A stretch of 64,000 nt of DNA from Moritella sp. 24 (lineage in GTDB: Bacteria > Pseudomonadota > Gammaproteobacteria > Enterobacterales > Moritellaceae), in assembly GCF_018219155.1 (NCBI RefSeq), contig NZ_CP056123.1, positions 2,613,505 to 2,677,504 of the forward strand, given 5' to 3'. Positions 18,154-25,993 of this stretch are shown piece by piece. Under the pieces are notes generated by a model. That model saw only the letters and a program-made list of their open reading frames with translations. It had not been told where the DNA came from and did not search any database. The position numbers and the translations under genes were made by a program. Numbering within the stretch: position 1 is the first letter of the stretch; every line of letters begins with the position of its first letter.

Positions 18154-18693
18154 TTATTTTAGTGTGGCAAGCGCGTTTTCTAATTCTTTTTGCATTTCAG
18201 TATTTCTCAATTGGCCTTTTTCCATGTCAAAATTATCATAGAAGCTCGCAATTGAAAGGTCAGCTTTAACATCAGCACCAAAGTAAGGTGCAGAACCTTT
18301 CGCCGCAGCTAATACATTACGTGCGCCTCCCGGTCCAGGTGACGTTGCTAACATGATCATTGGCTTGCCTTGATACACTTTGGCATCAACACGAGATGTC
18401 CAGTCAAATAGATTTTTAAAGGCTGCTGTATAAGACGCATTATGTTCAGCATACGAGATGATGATTGCATCAGCACGACCAATCTTGTCGTAAAATGTAT
18501 GAGCCTGTTTTGGTATACCGCCTTCAGCTTCACGGTCAACGCTAAATAGTGGCATCTCAAAGTCATTGATATCGATGATTTCAACATCTGCATCGGTGAT
18601 AATTTTGGTCGTGATTAAATCACTTGCATAGGTAACGAGTTGTTTATTGATTGACTGGCGGCTGTTGCTTGCAGCTAAAGCTAAAATTTTCAT
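18154..18693 (-). CDS. NADPH-dependent FMN reductase (flavodoxin-like fold)
   Basis: A 179-residue flavodoxin-like reductase of the NADPH-dependent FMN reductase/azoreductase type. The N-terminal phosphate-binding loop is in ALAASNSRQSINKQL, and the middle has SYAEHNASYTAAFKNLFDW, matching the flavin-binding PEYNxSxPxxLKNxxDW motif of the family. The ATG at 18693 is chosen because AAGGA lies six bases upstream; a longer in-frame start at 18744 would run into the upstream VOC gene. It follows the VOC gene by 16 bp, so the two are co-transcribed. It may supply reduced flavin or reduce quinones or electrophiles. Confidence 0.9.
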   Translation of the reverse strand: MKILALAASNSRQSINKQLVTYASDLITTKIITDADVEIIDINDFEMPLFSVDREAEGGIPKQAHTFYDKIGRADAIIISYAEHNASYTAAFKNLFDWTSRVDAKVYQGKPMIMLATSPGPGGARNVLAAAKGSAPYFGADVKADLSIASFYDNFDMEKGQLRNTEMQKELENALATLK

Positions 18694-18709
18694 GTTAATT
18701 CCTTTTAAT

Positions 18710-19144
18710 TTATAAATACGATTTATCGATGAATTTATATTCAATAAACTCGATCACATTGTTATCAGGATCACGAATGAATAGCGATGTTCCTGTTGGG
18801 TGCGTCATTGGTTCTGCACTTAATGGTATCCCCATATCTGCAAGTTCACGTGTCACTAGCGCTGCGTCCTCAATTTCGAGTGCAACATGCGTATAGCCCG
18901 TGTGCTTTACTTTTATATCCATTAATACGTTTGTTGCTTTCCGGCCTTGTAACTGAGCTTCAGACTTAGCCGCATTTAAAATAAAGTTAATATTAATACC
19001 ACACGGATGTTCAACAATAGCAACAGGTTCTGGACCGCTTGGCCCCGCTATATGCTTAAAACCTAGCTTGGCATAGAAGTCACGTGATACCTCAAAGTCA
19101 CTAACACGTAAACCGATATGATTAACCCTTGTAAGTCCCAACAT
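18710..19144 (-). CDS. Glyoxalase/VOC-family protein
   Basis: A 144-residue vicinal-oxygen-chelate protein with the paired beta-alpha-beta-beta-beta units. VNHIGLRVSDFEVSRDFYAK starts the first unit, and HTGYTHVALEIED and FIRDPDNNVIEFIEY belong to the second, with a metal-ligand-like His at the first position and Glu at the end. AAGGAG is six bases before the ATG at 19144. Possible roles are lactoylglutathione-lyase-like detoxification or dioxygenase chemistry. Its partner FMN reductase and the divergent LysR gene at 19308 suggest an inducible detoxification unit. Confidence 0.88.
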   Translation of the reverse strand: MLGLTRVNHIGLRVSDFEVSRDFYAKLGFKHIAGPSGPEPVAIVEHPCGININFILNAAKSEAQLQGRKATNVLMDIKVKHTGYTHVALEIEDAALVTRELADMGIPLSAEPMTHPTGTSLFIRDPDNNVIEFIEYKFIDKSYL

Positions 19145-19307
19145 CACACTCTCCTTCACTGATTATCTATCACGTCATTTGGTATGTGTTAAGAATAGAT
19201 TAACCATGATGAAAGATTAATAGGGTAAATGATGAATCATTATTTCCATATGACTCCTAATCAGCTAATCTAAGTACTGCTCAGATAATAATACATAAGG
19301 ATTTGAT

Positions 19308-20213
19308 TTGGCTTATAACGCACAACTACTCAATGGTATGGTTATATTTGTAGAAGTGGTTAACACAGGTGGCTTTACCCTAGCCGCTCAAAGCAGTGGT
19401 CACTCAACGTCATACATTAGTAAAGAAATTAATAAGTTAGAGTCAAGGCTCGGTGTTCGATTAATGCATCGAACGACCCGTTCGTTAAGTTTGACACCTG
19501 AAGGTGAGATCTACTTCCAACAATGCCAGCAGATAATTGGCGATGCAGAACAAGCGGAAGAGACGCTAAACGGCCGTCAATCAGAACCGAAAGGTACGTT
19601 ACGAATTAGCTGCCCAACAAGTTTTGGCAACTCTCGTATGCAGTCTATATTTTCACGTTTTCTGACTCAATATCCTTTGGTTAATCTGGAATTAGACTTA
19701 AATAACCGTAAAGTCGATATGGTCAGTGAAGGATTTGATGTATTAATCCGAGGCTCCGCACAGTTAGATGACTCTACCTTTATCAGCAGGAAGGTATTTA
19801 GTTCTTATGGGGTTGTTATCGCATCTCCTGATTATTTGAAACGTCAAGGCACACCACAAACATTGGCAGACCTCTCACAGCATAGCATCATCAGCTACAG
19901 TCATTTAAAACAACCCAATATTTGGTCGTTAAAAGACGCGTCAGGACAGTCACACCAAGTGCAGTTAACCAGTCGTGTATTAAGCAATAGTTCAGAAATG
20001 GAATTATCACTGTGTTTAGCAGGGCATGGTATTACCAGAATGCCACGCTTTAACTTAGGTGATGAAATAGAAACAGGTAAGTTAGTGGAGTTACTCTCTG
20101 ATTATCAACGACAAGAAATTAACTTATATTTGATTTATCCAAGCCGTAAGTACGTATCTTCAAAGGTGCGACGTTTTATCGACTTCGTTGTAGCAGAACT
20201 CAGTCAACATTAA
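19308..20213 (+). CDS. LysR-family transcriptional regulator
   Basis: A 301-residue LysR protein of the DsdC/PecT-like group common near stress-inducible oxidoreductases. The helix-turn-helix spans residues about 10-65 (GGFTLAAQSSGHSTSYISKE, LESRLGVRLMHRTTRSLSLT). The start is TTG with AAGGA six bases upstream. It is divergent from the VOC-reductase-isochorismatase genes across 163 bp, so it likely controls them. This is inference from position only. Confidence 0.92.
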   Translation: MAYNAQLLNGMVIFVEVVNTGGFTLAAQSSGHSTSYISKEINKLESRLGVRLMHRTTRSLSLTPEGEIYFQQCQQIIGDAEQAEETLNGRQSEPKGTLRISCPTSFGNSRMQSIFSRFLTQYPLVNLELDLNNRKVDMVSEGFDVLIRGSAQLDDSTFISRKVFSSYGVVIASPDYLKRQGTPQTLADLSQHSIISYSHLKQPNIWSLKDASGQSHQVQLTSRVLSNSSEMELSLCLAGHGITRMPRFNLGDEIETGKLVELLSDYQRQEINLYLIYPSRKYVSSKVRRFIDFVVAELSQH

Positions 20214-20306
20214 ATCAAAGGTCAATAAATAACTTAAGGTTAATAGCTTAATAAACAGATAACGACTCAACGATTCGCCAAAGCCTTATGTTATTAAGCA
20301 ATAAAA

Positions 20307-20335
20307 AAACAAGCGCCTATTGGCGCTTGTTTTAA
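20307..20335. terminator. Bidirectional terminator between LysR and RND genes
   Basis: AAACAAGCGCC at 20307-20317 pairs with GGCGCTTGTTT at 20322-20332, with A and T runs on both sides, between convergent genes. Confidence 0.88.
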
Positions 20336-20356
20336 TTCATATACTGAAAGTGACGG

Positions 20357-23300
20357 TTACTTGCTCACTGTTTTTGGTATCGGTAATCGATGGAACATAC
20401 CGTATAACACAGGAACTACAATGAGAGTCAGCACAGTCGCAAAACCTAAACCAAACATAATAGTTACAGCCATAGGTTTGAAGAACACATCAGGTAATAA
20501 TGGGATCATCCCTAATACTGTTGTAATTGCAGCCATACAAACAGGTCGAACACGGCTAACTGCTGCATCAACAACTGCTTGGTACTTTTCTTTACCACTG
20601 TGGATCTCGATTTCAATTTGATCAAGCAATACAATGCCGTTTTTAACCAACATCCCTGACAAACTTAAGAAACCCAATAGTGCCATAAAGCCAAACGGTG
20701 TATTAAGCGCGAGTAGCCCGGTTGTCACACCAATAATAGCTAAGGGGACGGTTGCCCAGACAATCACCGCATTCTTCACATTATTAAATAAGAAGACTGT
20801 GATTAAGAACATGAACAAATAACCCATCGGCATCGTTTGGAATAGTGATGCTTGTGCTTTCGCAGAAGATTCATATTCACCACCCCACTCGAGTGAATAA
20901 CCCGGTGGAAAATCGATCCCTTCTATTAACGGTTGGATACGCTTTTGCAATGTTGCTGCGGTTTCATCACCAAGCGGATCGGGATCAGCAAATATGGTCA
21001 ACATACGCTTACGGTTCTTACGTACAACAATCGGATCTTCCCAACGAATATTAACGGCTAATACCACTTGTTGTAGCGGCACGTACCCTTTCAATACAGG
21101 ACTCCAGATCTTCATGCCTTCGATCGTACTGATATCAACACGTTCTTTTTCAGGTAATCGCGCAATAATTGGTAACAAATTGGTACCATCTCGATAAATA
21201 CCAACAGACAGGCCAGAAAAGGCCATTTGCAATAAATCATCAACGTCTGACTTAGTAATACCGTAACGACGAGCCTGACTTTCGTTAAACACAGGTTCAA
21301 TCACTTTGGTACGTTCACGCCAGTCATGACGCACATAGAATGCACCAGGATCAGCACGCATAATATCGATCGCTTGCTGTGCTAAACCACGTAATACAGT
21401 CGGATCAGACCCCACTAAACGAGCTTCAATTTTAGCGCCAGAAGAAGGCCCTAACGCAATACGTTTTAGCTTATATTCGATATCTGGATGCGAAGCATCA
21501 AGCTGTTCACTCACCTCACGTATCATAGGAATAACGTCGTCGTAGCTGTCTACACGTATGATTAACTCACCGTACGATGCATAACTTTTCTCTGGTGAGT
21601 AAGTGAGCATAAAGCGCTGAGAACCTTTACCTGTGCTTGAAGATACATGTGATACGCTATCATTCGCACTTACCATCACTTCGAGTTCACGTAGTTTTTC
21701 ACTAGTAGCTCGAATATCTGTCCCTTCCGGTAACCAAATATCTACCATAAACATAGGTGTCGTCGATGATGGAAAGAACGATTGCTTTAACTGTGTGAAG
21801 CCATACAAGCTACCAACTAACATTAAAATTAATGCGAATACGGTTGTCCACGCATATTTCATGCACGCTTCTAGTGCGCGTTTGTATGTAACAAAAACAA
21901 TGCCTTTATACGGGTCATTTTCAGCGCTGTCTGCGTCAACCTTAATACCTTTAAAGAACATATCCGCAAAAAACGGCGTTATAGATATCGCAGTGAACCA
22001 GCTGAGCATTAATGAAATAAGTAACACAGTAAATAACGTGCCTGTATATTCACCCGTAGAATCTTGAGATAGACCAATTGGGGCAAAGGCAGTAACAGCA
22101 ATAACTGTTGCGCCTAACAGAGGCCATTTAGTTTGTGTCACAATATCGGTTGCTGCTTGTAAGCGAGTCCTGCCTTTTTGCACTCCAATTAAAATGCCTT
22201 CGACCACCACAATGGCATTATCCACCAGCATACCCAAGGCAATAACTAACCCGCCAAGTGAAATTCGCTGTAGATCAATTGCCATCAAGTTCATGAATAC
22301 GAATGTACCCAGCACAGTTAGCAATAAGATAAGTCCGATTAAGATACCTGATCGTAGGCCCATAAATAACAGCAGGACAAGGATCACAATACCAATCGCT
22401 TGACCAAGGCTAATAAGGAACCCTTTAACTGATTTGTCTACTTCATCAGGTTGGCTGTAAACAACGTCAATATCAATACCGATAGGTTGCTGTTCTTTTA
22501 ACTCAGCTAAACGTGCGTAAACCCCTTTGCCCATTTCAACAACGTTAACACCAGAAATGAACGAAACACCCACATTCAAAGCAACTTTGCCATTAAACGT
22601 AACAAGATTGTCAGGCACCTCTTTAAAGCCACGACTAATGGTTGCTACGTCACGCAAATAAATCAACCCTTGCGCGCCAGCTTCGGTAATAATCAAATCA
22701 CCGAGAGCTTCAACATCGGTAAACTCTCCTGTCGGGTGAATACGGATGTACTCACTACCTAGCTTCACTGCACCTGCACTGGATACCAAGTTCTGTGTCG
22801 CGAGTGTATTATAAATAGTCGCAGGCGAAATACCTAAGCTACTTAAACGCTGCATCGACATTTCAATAAAGACTTGTTCTTGCTGTACGCCCGTAACAGA
22901 TACTTTACCGACACCGTCGACAAGTTCGATCTCTCGGCGTAAATAATCAACGTAATCATTCAGTTCTTTATAAGAATAACCATCACCAGTGATCGCCAAT
23001 AAAATACCGTAAACATCACCAAAGTCATCAATAACAGACGGTTCGGCCACACCTGGAGGCAAGTGAGATTTGATATCATTGACCTTACGGCGTAACTCAT
23101 CCCATATTTGCGGTAAGTCATCAGGACCATAGTTATTCTTCATCGTGACCGTAATCTGCGACAATCCACGACTCGAAATAGAATTAACCTCATCAACATA
23201 CGTTAATTGCTGTATGGCTTTTTCTATTGGATAAGTAACCTCTTCCTCGACTTGCAGTGGTGTCGCCCCCGGGTAAGAGGTCACAATCATTGCATCTTTA

Positions 23301-23431
23301 ATCGTAAATTCAGGATCTTCTAATTGCCCAAGGCCGAAAAAAGCCATGGTTCCACCAATTAGAAAGATGAGTGTGAGCATCCAGCTGATCACTTTATTTT
23401 TAATAAAATAGGCTGCGATATCTTGTTTCAT
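20357..23431 (-). CDS. RND multidrug efflux permease (AcrB/HAE1-like)
   Basis: A 1024-residue inner-membrane RND pump with the duplicated 12-helix architecture and two large periplasmic loops. In helix 4 the proton-relay pair is D404-N405 (LGMLVDNAIVVVEG), not the Asp-Asp of AcrB. The partner Lys is present in the GMLVKNGIVLLDQ segment near residue 929. Such Asp-Asn versions are common in pumps with paired fusion proteins. Its ATG overlaps the stop of the upstream fusion-protein gene by one base. It would expel drugs, bile-type detergents or metabolites together with the two fusion proteins and an outer-membrane channel encoded elsewhere. Confidence 0.95.
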   Translation of the reverse strand: MKQDIAAYFIKNKVISWMLTLIFLIGGTMAFFGLGQLEDPEFTIKDAMIVTSYPGATPLQVEEEVTYPIEKAIQQLTYVDEVNSISSRGLSQITVTMKNNYGPDDLPQIWDELRRKVNDIKSHLPPGVAEPSVIDDFGDVYGILLAITGDGYSYKELNDYVDYLRREIELVDGVGKVSVTGVQQEQVFIEMSMQRLSSLGISPATIYNTLATQNLVSSAGAVKLGSEYIRIHPTGEFTDVEALGDLIITEAGAQGLIYLRDVATISRGFKEVPDNLVTFNGKVALNVGVSFISGVNVVEMGKGVYARLAELKEQQPIGIDIDVVYSQPDEVDKSVKGFLISLGQAIGIVILVLLLFMGLRSGILIGLILLLTVLGTFVFMNLMAIDLQRISLGGLVIALGMLVDNAIVVVEGILIGVQKGRTRLQAATDIVTQTKWPLLGATVIAVTAFAPIGLSQDSTGEYTGTLFTVLLISLMLSWFTAISITPFFADMFFKGIKVDADSAENDPYKGIVFVTYKRALEACMKYAWTTVFALILMLVGSLYGFTQLKQSFFPSSTTPMFMVDIWLPEGTDIRATSEKLRELEVMVSANDSVSHVSSSTGKGSQRFMLTYSPEKSYASYGELIIRVDSYDDVIPMIREVSEQLDASHPDIEYKLKRIALGPSSGAKIEARLVGSDPTVLRGLAQQAIDIMRADPGAFYVRHDWRERTKVIEPVFNESQARRYGITKSDVDDLLQMAFSGLSVGIYRDGTNLLPIIARLPEKERVDISTIEGMKIWSPVLKGYVPLQQVVLAVNIRWEDPIVVRKNRKRMLTIFADPDPLGDETAATLQKRIQPLIEGIDFPPGYSLEWGGEYESSAKAQASLFQTMPMGYLFMFLITVFLFNNVKNAVIVWATVPLAIIGVTTGLLALNTPFGFMALLGFLSLSGMLVKNGIVLLDQIEIEIHSGKEKYQAVVDAAVSRVRPVCMAAITTVLGMIPLLPDVFFKPMAVTIMFGLGFATVLTLIVVPVLYGMFHRLPIPKTVSK

Positions 23432-24546
23432 TATTGTCCAGCCTCTGTCGCTTTATTTGAATTATCCATTGATTCATCAAGAACCTTAACTGATTGACCT
23501 TCACGTAAGCGATTACCACCAGCAACCACTATTCTTTCGCCAACAGTGAGTCCGGAATTTAAACGAACCCCTTCATTAACGACTTTGTCAGTCTCAATTT
23601 GACGCTTACTCACCGTATTATCACTATTCACAACCCAGACGAATTTTTGAGTTAAATTCAAATCATCGCCATCTTCATTTAAAATCGCTTCAAGAGGAAT
23701 AAAGGGTTCATTTTTCTTATAAATATTGAGTTTTTGCGCATCAGCACGTACTTCAACAGCCATGCCATCAAGAATAAATCGATCTTTAGGCATTGGCATC
23801 GTGAGTGTGATAACAAATGAACCAACATCCGGATCAGGTTCTGTCGTGAACTCTTTTAAACGTGCGTCATATTCTGTTCCATCGGCAGTGATGATCTTAG
23901 CGCCGGGTTGAGAGGCTTCAACTTGAGCCGCAGAACTTTTTGAGTAAATGATATCAGGAGCTTGTAATTGAATATCGACAGTGGTTGTACTGTGAATGTT
24001 CATTACCTGCTGACCCACTTGCACATTTTCAAATTGCTGAATTGGCACATGTGAAATAACACCTGCAAATGGCGCTTTCAATGCAGTAAAGCTTAAATTT
24101 AGCGTCGCAATATCTAATCTTGCTTTCGCAATACGGCGTTGTGCTTTCAGTTCATCAAATTGAGACGGTGCAATATAGCCTTGATCGACTAACTTTGCTG
24201 AGCGACGATATTGACTATCTGCAATCGCGTATTCTGCTTTTGCATCATCAACTTCTAAACGATAATAAGTGGGATCAAGCTGAGCAAGAACTTGCCCCTC
24301 TGTCACTCTATCACCGGGACGAACAGCCACTAATGTAACCTCGCCTTGCAAGCGAAAGGACAAATTTGATTTATCTGCAGCAACAGCAACAGCAGGGAAA
24401 GATAACCTCGCAGTCTCTGCCGCTAACTGTACCGTATCAACTTTAACCAACTGCACTTTTTGTCTTGGTTCTACAATCGGACTTTCACAGCCTTGTAGTA
24501 TTGTCATCGCACTAAGCGCTATCACAATGGAGGGTAGTCTCTTCAT
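23431..24546 (-). CDS. RND efflux membrane fusion lipoprotein, second of a pair
   Basis: A 371-residue periplasmic adaptor with lipobox LQGC and the lipid-bearing Cys at residue 20. It has the barrel-sandwich/lipoyl motif (SFRLQGEVTLVAVRPGDRV, then LAQLDPTYY), an alpha-helical hairpin and a C-terminal beta barrel. The ATG at 24546 has GAGGA seven bases upstream; a longer frame to 24594 would overlap the preceding gene. It sits one base after the first fusion gene and overlaps the pump gene, so all three are translationally coupled. Two adaptors plus one pump is the layout of TriABC and VexIJK-type systems. Confidence 0.92.
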   Translation of the reverse strand: MKRLPSIVIALSAMTILQGCESPIVEPRQKVQLVKVDTVQLAAETARLSFPAVAVAADKSNLSFRLQGEVTLVAVRPGDRVTEGQVLAQLDPTYYRLEVDDAKAEYAIADSQYRRSAKLVDQGYIAPSQFDELKAQRRIAKARLDIATLNLSFTALKAPFAGVISHVPIQQFENVQVGQQVMNIHSTTTVDIQLQAPDIIYSKSSAAQVEASQPGAKIITADGTEYDARLKEFTTEPDPDVGSFVITLTMPMPKDRFILDGMAVEVRADAQKLNIYKKNEPFIPLEAILNEDGDDLNLTQKFVWVVNSDNTVSKRQIETDKVVNEGVRLNSGLTVGERIVVAGGNRLREGQSVKVLDESMDNSNKATEAGQ

Positions 24547-24547
24547 G

Positions 24548-25582
24548 TTACAGTCCTCGTTCCTTGATCCAAGATCGTACTTTCTGACCTTCACGTAATT
24601 GATTTACGCCAGAAATAGCAACATTGTCACCATCATTTAAGCCTTTCGTTACACGCCCATTTTCATCCAGCTCGACTTTTTGCTTATGCGCAATACCTTG
24701 ATCATCAATCTGCCACACAAATGTCGAGTCACCCTTTTGCATTAATGCTTGTGGCGAAATAGCGCCGACACTACCTTTAGGAAGCGCAATACGGACTGAA
24801 CCAGCCATACCCGGGAGGATATTCTTACCTTCAGGACGGTCCATAAACAAAGTTACCTTGTAACTTGAATTGGTCGCATTTGCTTCTGTATCGATCTCTT
24901 TAAATTGAGCAGGAAATTCTTCGCCTGGAATAGTGTCAAAAATAACGGTGGGATTACGGCTATATTCATTGTTAAAACGTGATAATAATTGCTCTGGTAA
25001 TTGGAAAGTAACGTTGATGATACCCGCGCGCTGAATATGCATTACAGGTTCTTTTGCCATTGCATATTCATGATTTTCTTTTAATGATAACGATAACGTA
25101 CCATCATACGGAGCCACTAGCGTCGCATAACCAAGATTCGACTCTTGCTTACTTAACGCGGCTTTTGCCTGATTTCTTTTGGCTTTAGAGGTGTCGAATG
25201 CCAACTCAGAAACGACATTGGTTTTACGTAGTTTAGCATCTCGCTTGAACTGCACTGAGGCCAGTTCATAATTTGCTTGAGCCTGCTCTACTTGTAATAA
25301 AAACTCGTCTTGATTCAAAGTAGCAAGCTTTTGCCCTTTCACGACATTACTACCAGGGTTGACATCAATCGATGATAAAACACCCGAAACACGGAATGCA
25401 AGCACCGCCTTATCATCCGCTTCAACGACGCCAGGAAAGGTACGAAATGTATCTTTAATACCGACATCGACTGATTGTAACTTTACAGGCCGGGAGTCTG
25501 GTTCAGGTATCACGACCTGCTCCTCACTACAGCCAGATAATAGCAAACTGGTTATAACTGTAGTTGCTAAAATTCCCTTCAT
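24548..25582 (-). CDS. RND efflux membrane fusion lipoprotein, first of a pair
   Basis: A 344-residue periplasmic adaptor with lipobox LSGC and Cys at residue 18. It shows the lipoyl half-motif LAFRVSGVLSSIDVNPGSNV and a LATLNQDEF continuation, a short coiled-coil hairpin and the beta-barrel region with GMAGSVRIALPKG. The ATG at 25582 has GGAGAG five bases upstream. It opens the three-gene pump operon and is separated from the next gene by a single base. The two adaptors are clearly different in sequence, as in heteromeric adaptor rings of the TriAB type. Confidence 0.92.
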   Translation of the reverse strand: MKGILATTVITSLLLSGCSEEQVVIPEPDSRPVKLQSVDVGIKDTFRTFPGVVEADDKAVLAFRVSGVLSSIDVNPGSNVVKGQKLATLNQDEFLLQVEQAQANYELASVQFKRDAKLRKTNVVSELAFDTSKAKRNQAKAALSKQESNLGYATLVAPYDGTLSLSLKENHEYAMAKEPVMHIQRAGIINVTFQLPEQLLSRFNNEYSRNPTVIFDTIPGEEFPAQFKEIDTEANATNSSYKVTLFMDRPEGKNILPGMAGSVRIALPKGSVGAISPQALMQKGDSTFVWQIDDQGIAHKQKVELDENGRVTKGLNDGDNVAISGVNQLREGQKVRSWIKERGL

Positions 25583-25834
25583 ATTATCTCTCCAATAAAA
25601 CACAAATGACTTCCGCGTTTCATGTAACTTTACAAACATGGCAAACCGTCATACTAAACTATTACTCAATAATAGCCTTGTAAACAGTATTTACAACGAC
25701 TTATCTATTATATGCATATATCAAGCGCATAAAATCGCAGCGATGAATAAAATGCTTAATACAGACAATAAAAACGATTAAATAATTCAAAAAATATGTC
25801 CACGCTAAAGAAACGCGCATAAATACCGCATATT

Positions 25835-25863
25835 GATGACAATTCAAAGACATAAATATGACA
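25835..25863 (-). promoter_or_regulatory. PhoB-type direct repeats, three units, reverse orientation
   Basis: Reading the minus strand, TTGTCAT, ATGTCTT and TTGTCAT follow each other with four-base spacers, so the period is exactly 11 bp. The Pho box consensus is CTGTCAT repeated at 11 bp. The units match it at 6, 5 and 6 of 7 positions. Confidence 0.6.
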
Positions 25864-25901
25864 AATAACACAAACTAGAAGCACTTCAAAACGTAAAAAA
25901 T

Positions 25902-25935
25902 ATGTCATAAAACTGCAATTAGTTCCGCTTAGAAT
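25902..25935 (+). promoter_or_regulatory. Pho box with -10 element for the phytase gene
   Basis: ATGTCAT at 25902-25908, four As, and CTGCAAT at 25913-25919 form a Pho box in the forward direction. TAGAAT at 25930-25935 lies 10 bp downstream, the spacing known for PhoB-activated promoters where the Pho box replaces the -35. A start near 25942 would leave a leader of about 50 bases before the phytase ATG. Confidence 0.65.
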
Positions 25936-25993
25936 CCGCATCCAATAAATCAATTTAAGCTTATTCAAACGCAAACTATCTAGGACATTACAA

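Larger units (their letters stand above)
25583..25993. other. Divergent promoter region between RND and phytase genes
   Basis: About 410 bp of AT-rich DNA. It holds two PhoB-type direct-repeat clusters, annotated separately, close to the phytase start. Nothing specific is recognised on the pump side. Confidence 0.5.
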
